27,611 bases of DNA from Ignavibacteriota bacterium (GTDB lineage: Bacteria; Bacteroidota; Ignavibacteria; Tepidaquicellales; Tepidaquicellaceae). Shown in pieces: positions 1 to 6,863 of the stretch. Position numbers and translations under genes: made by a program. The notes beneath the pieces are model-generated. The model saw nothing but the letters and a program-made list of their open reading frames with translations, did no database searches and was not told where the DNA came from. Numbering within the stretch: the stretch's first letter is position 1; every line of letters begins with the position of its first letter. The stretch covers positions 1 through 27,611 of the forward strand of contig PMIW01000049.1 of NCBI GenBank assembly GCA_003158365.1. Direction: 5' to 3'.

Positions 1-357
1 AATAAATCAAAATGTTTTAAGGATTTATTTGTATGGCAGAAGATGCACCAAATTGTTTTAGAAATTTATAAAATAACAAAAGACTTTCCCAAGACTGAAA
101 TTTTTGGAATCACTAATCAAATCAGACGTTCTTCAGTTTCTGTAGCCGCAAATATAGTTGAAGGGTATTCAAAGAAAAGTAAAATTGATAAAAACAGATT
201 TTTTAATATTGCACAAGGTTCTCTGGAAGAGACTCATTATTTTTTAATTTTAATTCAAGATTTAAATTATGCAAATACAAATGATTTAATAATTAAAATT
301 GATGAAGTTGGGAAAATGCTTAAAGGATATATCAATGCGATTAATAATTCCAGATAA
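1..357 (+). CDS. Four-helix bundle protein (23S rRNA intervening-sequence type), 5'-partial
   Basis: The frame is open to the window edge and reads ...FKDLFVWQK just before the first internal Met at base 43. Family members start with a similar F-x-x-L-x-VWQK-x-H stretch, so the real start is upstream of base 1 and the Met at 43 is internal. About 118 residues are visible, close to the family's usual 115-125. Visible hallmarks are LEIYKITKDFPK, the ITNQIRRSSVSVAANIVEG core and QGSLEETHYFL, which build an antiparallel four-helix bundle. Such proteins occur inside 23S rRNA insertions and, as here, as stand-alone genes. Their biochemical role is not established. The gene is convergent with the next one, 121 bases away. 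Confidence 0.85.
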   Translation, partial: NKSKCFKDLFVWQKMHQIVLEIYKITKDFPKTEIFGITNQIRRSSVSVAANIVEGYSKKSKIDKNRFFNIAQGSLEETHYFLILIQDLNYANTNDLIIKIDEVGKMLKGYINAINNSR

Positions 358-372
358 AAAATTGCTTTTTCC

Positions 373-409
373 AAGCTCTAAACTTCTAACTCCTAACTCC
401 TAACTTCTA
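373..409. repeat. Short tandem words (AACTCCT/AACTTCT)
   Basis: Five near-identical 7-8 base words (AGCTCT, AACTTCT, AACTCCT, AACTCCT, AACTTCT) run head to tail between the two convergent genes. The reverse complement, AGAAGTTAGGAGTT, resembles the AGAAGTTA array at 4998-5034. I see no coding potential. Function is unknown. Confidence 0.6.
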
Positions 410-442
410 AAAAAAAATCCCCGATTAAAAAATAATCGAGGA
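409..442 (-). terminator. Rho-independent terminator of the 479-1528 gene
   Basis: Bases 418-427 and 433-442 form a 10-bp stem with one C/A mismatch and a 5-base loop. Read on the minus strand, the stem is followed by nine T residues (409-417). It lies about 36 bases past the stop of the minus-strand T9SS gene, so it fits as that gene's intrinsic terminator. Confidence 0.85.
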
Positions 443-478
443 CGTAAAAAAGTTATAAAAATAAATTATTAATAAATA

Positions 479-1528
479 TTATTTTACAAGCATCATTTTC
501 TTTGTTTCGGTAAAGTTGCCCGCAGTAAGTTTATAAAGATAAACTCCGCTTGAAAGTTTAGAACCGTCGAATTCTGCATTATATGTTCCTGCCTTCATAA
601 ACCCGTTCGATAAAGTCGTAACAACATTTCCGAGGATGTCGTAAACTTCTAACTTAACAATTCCATCCTTTTCAATCGAAAAATGAATATTGGAAGTAGG
701 ATTAAACGGATTCGGATAATTTTGAGAAAGACTATACTGCAATGGAACCTCAGTCGGATTTTCCACGCCTGTCGGGAATGAACTTACAGATTCTTTTTTT
801 GTTTGTAAAACAGGGCTGCTGCCAGATATATTCGGTCCTGTCATATAAACAAATACAGCTGCATCACAATTACTATAAACCCAAGAAGTACTTAAAACAG
901 TTGACCATGTTTTGGTTTTTGTTGTTCCCTGTGCCCAGTGTCCTGTATTCAAAGCTTCTCCCGTTGCTCCATTCACCATATTCCTGACAATCCATTTATG
1001 AACCCATGTTGAACTTCCCAGACAAGCACCTCCTTGCTGCGGATAAACTATATTATTTTCATAAACTACAAAATTAATATTGCAATTTGTATCTATATCC
1101 CTATTTGCAGTTGCTATTACTGTATAATCAATCGTCCTTGTCGCCGGATTATAATGCCTGTTTGTAGTATATGAAATAGGAGCAGGAGAATAATTATTTG
1201 ATTGAATAGATGCCTGTCCAAACCAACCAGTATAAGTAAGAACTCCCGTTCTTCTTCCAATAGCAGCTTCAGGATAACCGTTATAACCCATTAAATTGAT
1301 TATTTCACTACCATTAAAAACCTGAAAAGGATCTCCTCCACCACCACCGTGATAAGCAAGAATAAGGGCGTCAGGGTGATATACCAATATTGAATCTGCC
1401 GCAGCGTCTCCGCAAGGACACCACTGACACCAAGTTCCTGTACAAAACTCAACAAGCACATTATTTTGCTGAGTATAACCAATCTCAGCAACAAAAAGAA
1501 TAATAAAAATTGTTAAAAGCTTTTTCAT
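479..1528 (-). CDS. Secreted Omp28-like thioredoxin-fold protein with T9SS type A sorting domain
   Basis: The 349-residue product starts with a signal peptide (roughly residues 1-19, MKK then a hydrophobic core ending near GYTQQ). A thioredoxin-like segment follows at once: NNVLVEFCTGTWCQWCPCG holds Cys29, Cys34, Cys37 and Cys39, so a CxxC pair is available (C34-Q-W-C37). The middle (about 60-260) resembles Omp28-related outer-membrane proteins. The last ~80 residues, from QNYPNPFNPTSNI to KKMMLVK, are a T9SS type A sorting domain. The protein should therefore cross the inner membrane by Sec and the outer membrane by T9SS. Substrate or redox partner is unknown. It has the same overall plan as the next gene upstream (1754-3796), 225 bases away. 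Confidence 0.85.
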   Translation of the reverse strand: MKKLLTIFIILFVAEIGYTQQNNVLVEFCTGTWCQWCPCGDAAADSILVYHPDALILAYHGGGGGDPFQVFNGSEIINLMGYNGYPEAAIGRRTGVLTYTGWFGQASIQSNNYSPAPISYTTNRHYNPATRTIDYTVIATANRDIDTNCNINFVVYENNIVYPQQGGACLGSSTWVHKWIVRNMVNGATGEALNTGHWAQGTTKTKTWSTVLSTSWVYSNCDAAVFVYMTGPNISGSSPVLQTKKESVSSFPTGVENPTEVPLQYSLSQNYPNPFNPTSNIHFSIEKDGIVKLEVYDILGNVVTTLSNGFMKAGTYNAEFDGSKLSSGVYLYKLTAGNFTETKKMMLVK

Positions 1529-1648
1529 TTTTTTATTTTTAATTTATAATTTTTTTAAATTTATATAATTTCAATTTAATTATAAAGACTTAAATATTCA
1601 AGAAGAATTATTGTTTTTAAATTAAACTTCATATTATCAGTATAATGC

Positions 1649-1680
1649 AAAGCCTGTTATTAATAAAAATAACAGACTTT
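1649..1680 (-). terminator. Hairpin downstream of the 1754-3796 gene, possible terminator
   Basis: Bases 1649-1660 and 1669-1680 pair as a 12-bp stem with one mismatch around an 8-base loop. It lies about 75 bases past the stop of the minus-strand gene at 1754. The minus-strand tail has only a weak T run, so intrinsic termination is plausible but not certain. Confidence 0.5.
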
Positions 1681-1740
1681 GAGATATTATGTAAAGAACA
1701 ATTGCTTAGTTAACATTCCCGATAAACCGGGATTTCAGGA

Positions 1741-1760
1741 AAAATAACTTCCGTTATTTT
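1741..1760. other. Perfect 8-bp inverted repeat over a stop codon
   Basis: AAAATAAC at 1741-1748 and GTTATTTT at 1753-1760 are perfect inverse complements with a TTCC loop. The repeat covers the stop codon of the T9SS gene ending at 1754. It could stabilise the mRNA end or be chance in AT-rich DNA. Confidence 0.4.
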
Positions 1761-3796
1761 ACAATCAACATTTTATTTGTAGCGCTATATTTATCCGAAA
1801 CAAGACGATAGAAATAAACTCCGCTTGCAAATTTAGAGCCGTCGAATTGTGTTATATAATTTCCTGCATTCTGCATTCCGTCGAACAGAGTTTCAATAAG
1901 CTGACCTTTAATATCATAAACTTTCAGTGTAACTTTTGAAGTCTTTGGAATCGAATAAGAAATAACTGTTGCAGGGTTAAACGGATTCGGATAATTCTGA
2001 TTCAATCCATATGCAGTCGGGACTTCATTTCCGAACTGATGAATTGCAGTGATAACATTGCTCATTGCAATAGAAAATCTTCCCCACTGGCTTGCATCCG
2101 CAGGAATGAAATCATTTGATGTTGCGGGGGCAGTAGCAAGTGTTGCACCGGACCTATCAAATATTGTATATGCAAACGATGTACCGCCGTTTGTGGAGAC
2201 CTGTACCTGCATTCTTTCCGTGTAACCCGAATAAACTGCGTGCGCCCAGTTAAATTTTAATGAATCTGTCAAATCAATACTGTTATAAACTTTTGATTTC
2301 AGATAATCCATCTGTCCGGATGTACCGTAACTGTAGCAATTTACTCTTGCAGACTTTGTACCGCCAAATAACGGACCGTTTGCTCCGTTAAATTGTTCCC
2401 AGGTTACTCCACCATCCGGATTGACAATTGTCCAACCTGACGGGGGGAAGGTACTTTCAAAAATTTCATAATTAAAACCGGATTCAATATTATCGACTTG
2501 TGTACCATTTGTTAATACACGGCTATTAAGGTTTTCAACATTAGGTCTGCGCATCGGTCTCAAATTTGACTTTTCCGCATCGGTCTTTTTAGTTGCAACA
2601 TCGAGTGACCATCTTCTGCCTTTATCACAATTTAATACTTCTTTATTCATATCGTTTTGTACAAAAGCAACCGTATATACCAGCGAATCAATCCATCCCG
2701 ATTCTCTTAAATACTTGAATGTATAATTATAGTTTCCGACTGCCGTTGGTATTGCCATACCGTTTGTATCGGGGAACATTCTGCGGAAAATATCTTTGAA
2801 TGAGGTTTCTCCGTTTGAACCACCCGAGTAACTTCTGATTCTTTCAACTGCATTTACACGAAGCCTGTAATTACCGGCTGCTAAAGGAGAAACAACATTT
2901 AAATTGATATCACACTTTATTGTATCGCCGGCAATTCTTGTATCGGTTACATGAAGTCCAATTGGTGTTCCTTTAGCCAATCTGGTATAATATGGAGTTC
3001 CAAATTGTGTTTCAGGAGGACTATAAGGGAAAATGTGTAAATATGTACCGTCCATATTGCCATCCGGAACACCGCCTACACCATAATACCTTACCCTATT
3101 GCTGCATTGGACAGAATTTGCCAAATACATCGGGTCATTATTTGAACCCGGCCACCAAACGTGATACCTGATTACGCACAATGTATCCCAATGCTGCGAT
3201 TGAAACTGGTCTAAATACGGTGTATTTGATGCACAAGGACCGCAATTCCATTGAGTATAAGCTTCAACTAAAACATTTCTTTTTAAACCGGCAAAGTACA
3301 CTGAATATTGACGTAAAGTATCATTAGATTTATTCAGGTCTGAAGCCCAGGTTGAATAAACAACTATATTTAAAGGTGAATTCGGGGAAATAGTCAAGCT
3401 ATCAAAAATGACATTTACACCGGAACCGCTTGAAAGACTTGATACAGGTTTAGTGCTTGTATAAGAACCGGCGGTCATAACAACATTGAATCCGGAAGCA
3501 GTAGTGGTACCAACATTTGAAACAGTAACACTAGGTGCTACTTTAAATGAAGCGCTTCCAATTGTATAATTTGTGTCTTTTGGAATGTTGTTTATAGACG
3601 ATATAGCAACATCACTAGTATACTGTGTACCGAGTATGAAGTTATCAACATATATGTTATTACCATAGCCATTTGTAGTAATAAACTGGACTGCAATATT
3701 ATTTAAAACCTGCGGTCCGGGGTCCTGAGGTGACATAAACGCAAATGTCAAAACGCACAGGGGAAGTAAAAGCGAAAAAAGAAGGATTTTTTTCAT
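1754..3796 (-). CDS. Multidomain secreted protein: Omp28-like thioredoxin domain, anchor-J-like halves, T9SS sorting domain
   Basis: The 680-residue product opens with a signal peptide (about 1-22). Residues 35-57 contain NGYGNNIYVDNFILG, which looks like the last strands of a choice-of-anchor J (MAM-like) domain. Residues 85-165 resemble a CARDB/Ig-like domain (VSNVGTTTASGF). RNVLVEAYTQWNCGPC at 173-188 carries the classical thioredoxin motif C185-G-P-C188, with a likely cis-proline in GGVPDGN near 244. Residues 440-580 (FESTFPPSGWTIVN, KSARVNCYSY) look like the front part of an anchor J domain. The end, from QNYPNPFNPATVI, is a T9SS type A sorting domain. It should be exported by Sec and then T9SS. 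The terminal halves of the anchor-J-like domain seem out of order. Substrate is unknown. Confidence 0.85.
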   Translation of the reverse strand: MKKILLFSLLLPLCVLTFAFMSPQDPGPQVLNNIAVQFITTNGYGNNIYVDNFILGTQYTSDVAISSINNIPKDTNYTIGSASFKVAPSVTVSNVGTTTASGFNVVMTAGSYTSTKPVSSLSSGSGVNVIFDSLTISPNSPLNIVVYSTWASDLNKSNDTLRQYSVYFAGLKRNVLVEAYTQWNCGPCASNTPYLDQFQSQHWDTLCVIRYHVWWPGSNNDPMYLANSVQCSNRVRYYGVGGVPDGNMDGTYLHIFPYSPPETQFGTPYYTRLAKGTPIGLHVTDTRIAGDTIKCDINLNVVSPLAAGNYRLRVNAVERIRSYSGGSNGETSFKDIFRRMFPDTNGMAIPTAVGNYNYTFKYLRESGWIDSLVYTVAFVQNDMNKEVLNCDKGRRWSLDVATKKTDAEKSNLRPMRRPNVENLNSRVLTNGTQVDNIESGFNYEIFESTFPPSGWTIVNPDGGVTWEQFNGANGPLFGGTKSARVNCYSYGTSGQMDYLKSKVYNSIDLTDSLKFNWAHAVYSGYTERMQVQVSTNGGTSFAYTIFDRSGATLATAPATSNDFIPADASQWGRFSIAMSNVITAIHQFGNEVPTAYGLNQNYPNPFNPATVISYSIPKTSKVTLKVYDIKGQLIETLFDGMQNAGNYITQFDGSKFASGVYFYRLVSDKYSATNKMLIVK

Positions 3797-3849
3797 ACGT
3801 TTTTATTTTTTTTAAATTTTGAAAAGTTTTTTAAAGTTTTATTTAAAAT

Positions 3850-4680
3850 TTATTTTATTTCCTGAGATTTTTCCCAAACGCTGTCAAATAAAGATTTGCA
3901 CGCAAGTGCAAGCCCGTGATGCTGTATATACAACAATGTAATTCCGTTGCCTTCTGGAGAATTTTGCTGCAAAGGCAAAATAACTTTCTTCTCATCGAAT
4001 ACCATCATTTTAATCGGCAATTTTCCTGTAATTCTTGACTGCTGTCCGAATTTCGACTGGGTTTTAATATAATTCATTAACCAATCCTGCTCTTTCAATT
4101 CTTCTTTTTCAAATATATCCCTGCAAAGTACACCTCTTTTCAGGAGTTTTGTTTCTTCTCTTATCTGTTCGGTCAATCTGCCCGGTGTATCACAAACATA
4201 AGGACCTTTATTAAATGTCAGAAAATTATTTTTTGTTTCTTTCACACAGGAAATATATTTTTTTTGTATCTGGTCTTTATCTTTCATAATTTCGATGAAG
4301 TCAAGCGGACTTACTACATCCTTGCTTTTATCGAAAACCGGATTTAATACTTTTATTAATTCCTCTTTAAGCTTTTTTCTCTTGTCGCATTCGCTCTGGC
4401 ATTCATCCCTGTATTTATCAAAGACTCTTTGAAAAGCCAGCTTTGGCTCAACGGCTTCATAGTATTTTAATTTCCCTACTATTCGTTCCGTGCATATACC
4501 TCTTGCGACCATTTTCTGCAGTATCTCGTAAATCTTGGTCCTTGTAATATCAACGGAATTCTGAAGCTCCGAAGTAGTAAAACTCTTTTTTGTCAACAGA
4601 ATCATATAAACCTTGGTTTCCCTTTCGGTTAAACCAAAATCTATAAATTTCTGAAACTGATCCTTATATTCCTTAGTCAT
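3850..4680 (-). CDS. TrmB-family transcriptional regulator
   Basis: The 276-residue protein has an N-terminal winged helix-turn-helix (about 10-85): FGLTERETKVYMILL, then SELQNSVDITRTKIYEILQKMVARG and KYYEAVEPKLA. That order is typical of TrmB regulators, which in archaea sense sugars. A charged helix at about 85-110 is probably a dimerising coiled coil, followed by an effector-binding-like C-terminal domain. Cysteines are frequent (DECQSEC, SCVKE, YVCDTPG, VLCRD, LACKS), so a thiol or metal signal is possible but unproven. The start is supported by GGAGG just upstream, though it sits only two bases from the ATG. Two palindromes at 4703-4723 and 4778-4798 suggest autoregulation. Ligand and targets are unknown. 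Confidence 0.8.
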   Translation of the reverse strand: MTKEYKDQFQKFIDFGLTERETKVYMILLTKKSFTTSELQNSVDITRTKIYEILQKMVARGICTERIVGKLKYYEAVEPKLAFQRVFDKYRDECQSECDKRKKLKEELIKVLNPVFDKSKDVVSPLDFIEIMKDKDQIQKKYISCVKETKNNFLTFNKGPYVCDTPGRLTEQIREETKLLKRGVLCRDIFEKEELKEQDWLMNYIKTQSKFGQQSRITGKLPIKMMVFDEKKVILPLQQNSPEGNGITLLYIQHHGLALACKSLFDSVWEKSQEIK

Positions 4681-4702
4681 TTCCTCCGTATGATAAGTTT
4701 TA

Positions 4703-4723
4703 ATACCCCCGCTAAGGGGATAC
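4703..4723. promoter_or_regulatory. Imperfect palindrome, likely operator of the TrmB-family gene
   Basis: ATACCCCC, five bases, then GGGGATAC sits 22 bases upstream of the TrmB start codon. It has the same 8-5-8 geometry as the site at 4778-4798, with small arm differences. Such GC-rich runs stand out in AT-rich DNA. Binding by the adjacent regulator is inference. Confidence 0.55.
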
Positions 4724-4777
4724 AGTAGATAATATTATATAATTAATTTTTAATGTCAAGTCAGTATATTGTTATCC

Positions 4778-4798
4778 TTACCCCCGTCAGGGGGGTAA
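4778..4798. promoter_or_regulatory. Perfect palindrome TTACCCCC-N5-GGGGGTAA, likely operator
   Basis: The two 8-base arms are exact inverse complements around GTCAG. It lies 97 bases upstream of the TrmB start and 54 bases beyond the first palindrome. No T run follows and it precedes a gene, so an operator is more likely than a terminator. Confidence 0.65.
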
Positions 4799-4914
4799 TT
4801 GTTAAAATAAAAATTTATCTTAAATATTGAAAGTATATGGACTTATATTAAAAGAATATTAATTGCTGAATTTTTTAATGAAAAACGAGGTTTAGACATC
4901 AGAAATGAACTATT

Positions 4915-4956
4915 AGTCCTCATTTATTTAATTTCAGTATTAATGTAATGAGGACT
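4915..4956. other. 10-bp inverted repeat with 22-base loop
   Basis: AGTCCTCATT (4915-4924) pairs perfectly with AATGAGGACT (4947-4956). On the plus strand TATTTTTG follows, which is terminator-like, but no plus-strand gene precedes it. On the minus strand it lies about 138 bases past the deiminase stop. It could end a small RNA or the deiminase transcript. Confidence 0.4.
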
Positions 4957-4997
4957 TATTTTTGCAAATGATAAATTTTGAATGTTAAATTCTTAAT

Positions 4998-5034
4998 TAG
5001 AAGTTAAAGAAGTTAAGAAGTGAAGAAGTTAGAA
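4998..5034. repeat. Tandem AGAAGTTA-like words
   Basis: Four 8-9 base copies (AGAAGTTA, AAGAAGTTA, AGAAGTGA, AGAAGTTA) lie in the 3' flank of the deiminase gene. The same word on the opposite strand occurs at 373-409. AACTAATTAC-type words continue to about 5097. No function is recognised. Confidence 0.6.
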
Positions 5035-5093
5035 TATTTCCTAACCACTTATCATCAAAAACTAATTATTAAAAACTAATTACTAATTACAAA

Positions 5094-6836
5094 TTACTTT
5101 GCGATTATCATTCTCTTTATATCAGTAAATTCACCGCTGACTAATTTATAGAAATAAATTCCGCTGGATAACCGGTTTTTGGAAAATTGGTTAACGGAAA
5201 ATGGTATCTCATATAATCCGGGTTTTTGAATTTCATTTACAAGTGTTGCTACTTCCCTTCCAAGTATATCAAATACTTTAAGAGAAACAAATTTGGTATT
5301 TGCTATTTGATATTTGATATTTGTTGTCGGATTAAACGGATTCGGATAGTTCTGGAATAATTTATATTCTTTTACGGCCGAATTTCCATTTGATATACCG
5401 GATTGCAATGTGACAGTAAATCTGAAATTTCCCGAAGGAGCAGGTAAAGGTTTTGTAACGGTTCTTCCGCTTACAGATGTAGCTGATATATAATAATAAA
5501 TTTTAGTTCCTTCCGGTTTAGCCGGTATATATGCTTTGAAAGTATCGGCAACCGCTGCCATTATAATTGGTGTAAATCCGGCAGTAGTATCGGTTGTCCA
5601 GAAACATTTTGCATTTGAAATTCCGCTTTTCGATTTTATATATGCTTTAACTTCATAAGATAGCAAAAGCGTAGTTGCCGACCTGATTGCCGAATGTGAA
5701 ATAAAAACGGGCTCATATACACCGACCTCTTTAGTAATGCAATGAATTGCACCAAGAGACGGAATTATAGAAGAACAGTTAATTCCGTAAACTTTATAAC
5801 CGGGACAGGATTCCCTGTAAATTCTTAATGCGGTTGTATCCTGAGAAAGTCCGTAAATCGGAACGAGAATAGTTTTATTTACAAAAGATGAATTTGTATA
5901 AGTAAAATAATCTGCAGTAGGCGGATACTGACCGCTGCTGTTTGGCGGCATCGGAATTCTGACTACTTTATACGGTTTGCCATAGCAGGTCTGATAATTT
6001 GCCAGAATATATTGCAGGTTTAATTCTATCTGCGGACCATCTGCAACTCCAACAGGATATTGTCCGACAAGAATTGTTTCTTCATCGAGCAATTTCATAT
6101 GCATATCAATATGGTGAATCTGGTCATAAGGAAGTGTATTCATCAAAGCATATCTGTTTATACCCATATATTTTTTCAATATTGTATCTATCTGGGCTTC
6201 GGTTTTAGCAGGATTTTCATTTAAAATTAATCTTGAAGAAAAACCCGTACCATTCCCGTCACACATAAAATTTCCCCCTGTTGCGGTTAAATCATTGGGA
6301 GAATTGGTCATATAATGTATCGGGACATTAATCAGGTTAGCTATTACTCCCGGGATTAAATCATCCTGCGGCCGCGGCCTGTTATAAATCCAGTCGGCAA
6401 TTCTCAGAGAGTCGGCGATATTTGTATATATACACCACGGACCGTAATCGCGGCACCAGATTGTATTAAAAGAAGCAATTACATAACGGATATTAACCAG
6501 CGGCACCCCATAACTTGTAAGGGAGGTTTTTACGCTGTTGGAATCCGAGCAAACAATAAAAACCTTGCATTCCTCCTGCGCGTAATCAACTATCTGTGCA
6601 AGTATCTGCGGATAGGATGTCCAGGTAATAATTAACGCCTGCAGCTCCTCCCATTCCGCGTGAGTTCTTGCAGGTGAGGTTGGAGGATTGATATCCTGAG
6701 CTCCGAAAGCCGGAGGGATATAAGTTTTATAAACTGATTTCTCTTCCTCGGTCATGTAATTAGGGATTACCTGAGCTGAAGCAAAAGAAGTAATTAAAAA
6801 CAAAACTGTTAAGAGAGGAAGATTAATTTGTTTCAT
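5094..6836 (-). CDS. Secreted peptidylarginine deiminase (PPAD-like) with T9SS sorting domain
   Basis: The 580-residue product has a signal peptide (1-21, ending FASAQ) and a Porphyromonas-type peptidylarginine/agmatine deiminase domain (about 55-385). Catalytic residues of the family are recognisable: Asp130 in WCRDYGPW, His242 and Asp244 in HHIDMHM, and Cys366 in GAIHC. An R-P-R motif at 153-155 (YNRPRPQDD) matches the arginine pair that in Porphyromonas gingivalis PPAD grips the carboxylate of C-terminal arginines, which argues for a peptide rather than agmatine as substrate. Residues about 385-485 resemble an Ig-like domain and the last ~85 (QNYPNPFNPTTNI onward) a T9SS type A sorting domain. 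Predicted action is arginine to citrulline plus ammonia outside the cell. It lies 27 bases after hldD on the same strand. Confidence 0.85.
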   Translation of the reverse strand: MKQINLPLLTVLFLITSFASAQVIPNYMTEEEKSVYKTYIPPAFGAQDINPPTSPARTHAEWEELQALIITWTSYPQILAQIVDYAQEECKVFIVCSDSNSVKTSLTSYGVPLVNIRYVIASFNTIWCRDYGPWCIYTNIADSLRIADWIYNRPRPQDDLIPGVIANLINVPIHYMTNSPNDLTATGGNFMCDGNGTGFSSRLILNENPAKTEAQIDTILKKYMGINRYALMNTLPYDQIHHIDMHMKLLDEETILVGQYPVGVADGPQIELNLQYILANYQTCYGKPYKVVRIPMPPNSSGQYPPTADYFTYTNSSFVNKTILVPIYGLSQDTTALRIYRESCPGYKVYGINCSSIIPSLGAIHCITKEVGVYEPVFISHSAIRSATTLLLSYEVKAYIKSKSGISNAKCFWTTDTTAGFTPIIMAAVADTFKAYIPAKPEGTKIYYYISATSVSGRTVTKPLPAPSGNFRFTVTLQSGISNGNSAVKEYKLFQNYPNPFNPTTNIKYQIANTKFVSLKVFDILGREVATLVNEIQKPGLYEIPFSVNQFSKNRLSSGIYFYKLVSGEFTDIKRMIIAK

Positions 6837-6863
6837 GATATAAAACTAAAAATTTATAGATTT

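Larger units (their letters stand above)
4681..5093. other. 413-base intergenic region with palindromes, hairpin and simple repeats
   Basis: This region carries the upstream DNA of the minus-strand TrmB gene and the 3' flank of the minus-strand deiminase gene. It holds two GC-rich palindromes (4703-4723, 4778-4798), an inverted repeat (4915-4956), an AGAAGTTA array (4998-5034) and AACTAATTAC words up to the deiminase stop. I see no coding frame worth calling. Confidence 0.7.

Noticed and set aside
43..357. Met at base 43 as the start of the four-helix bundle protein
   Set aside because: Family-conserved residues (FKDLFVWQK) lie upstream in the same open frame, so the start is outside the window.
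409..442. Third member of the operator palindrome family because of its CCCC/GG arms
   Set aside because: It lies at a gene 3' end, is followed by a long T run on the minus strand, and has a different arm sequence; it is a terminator.
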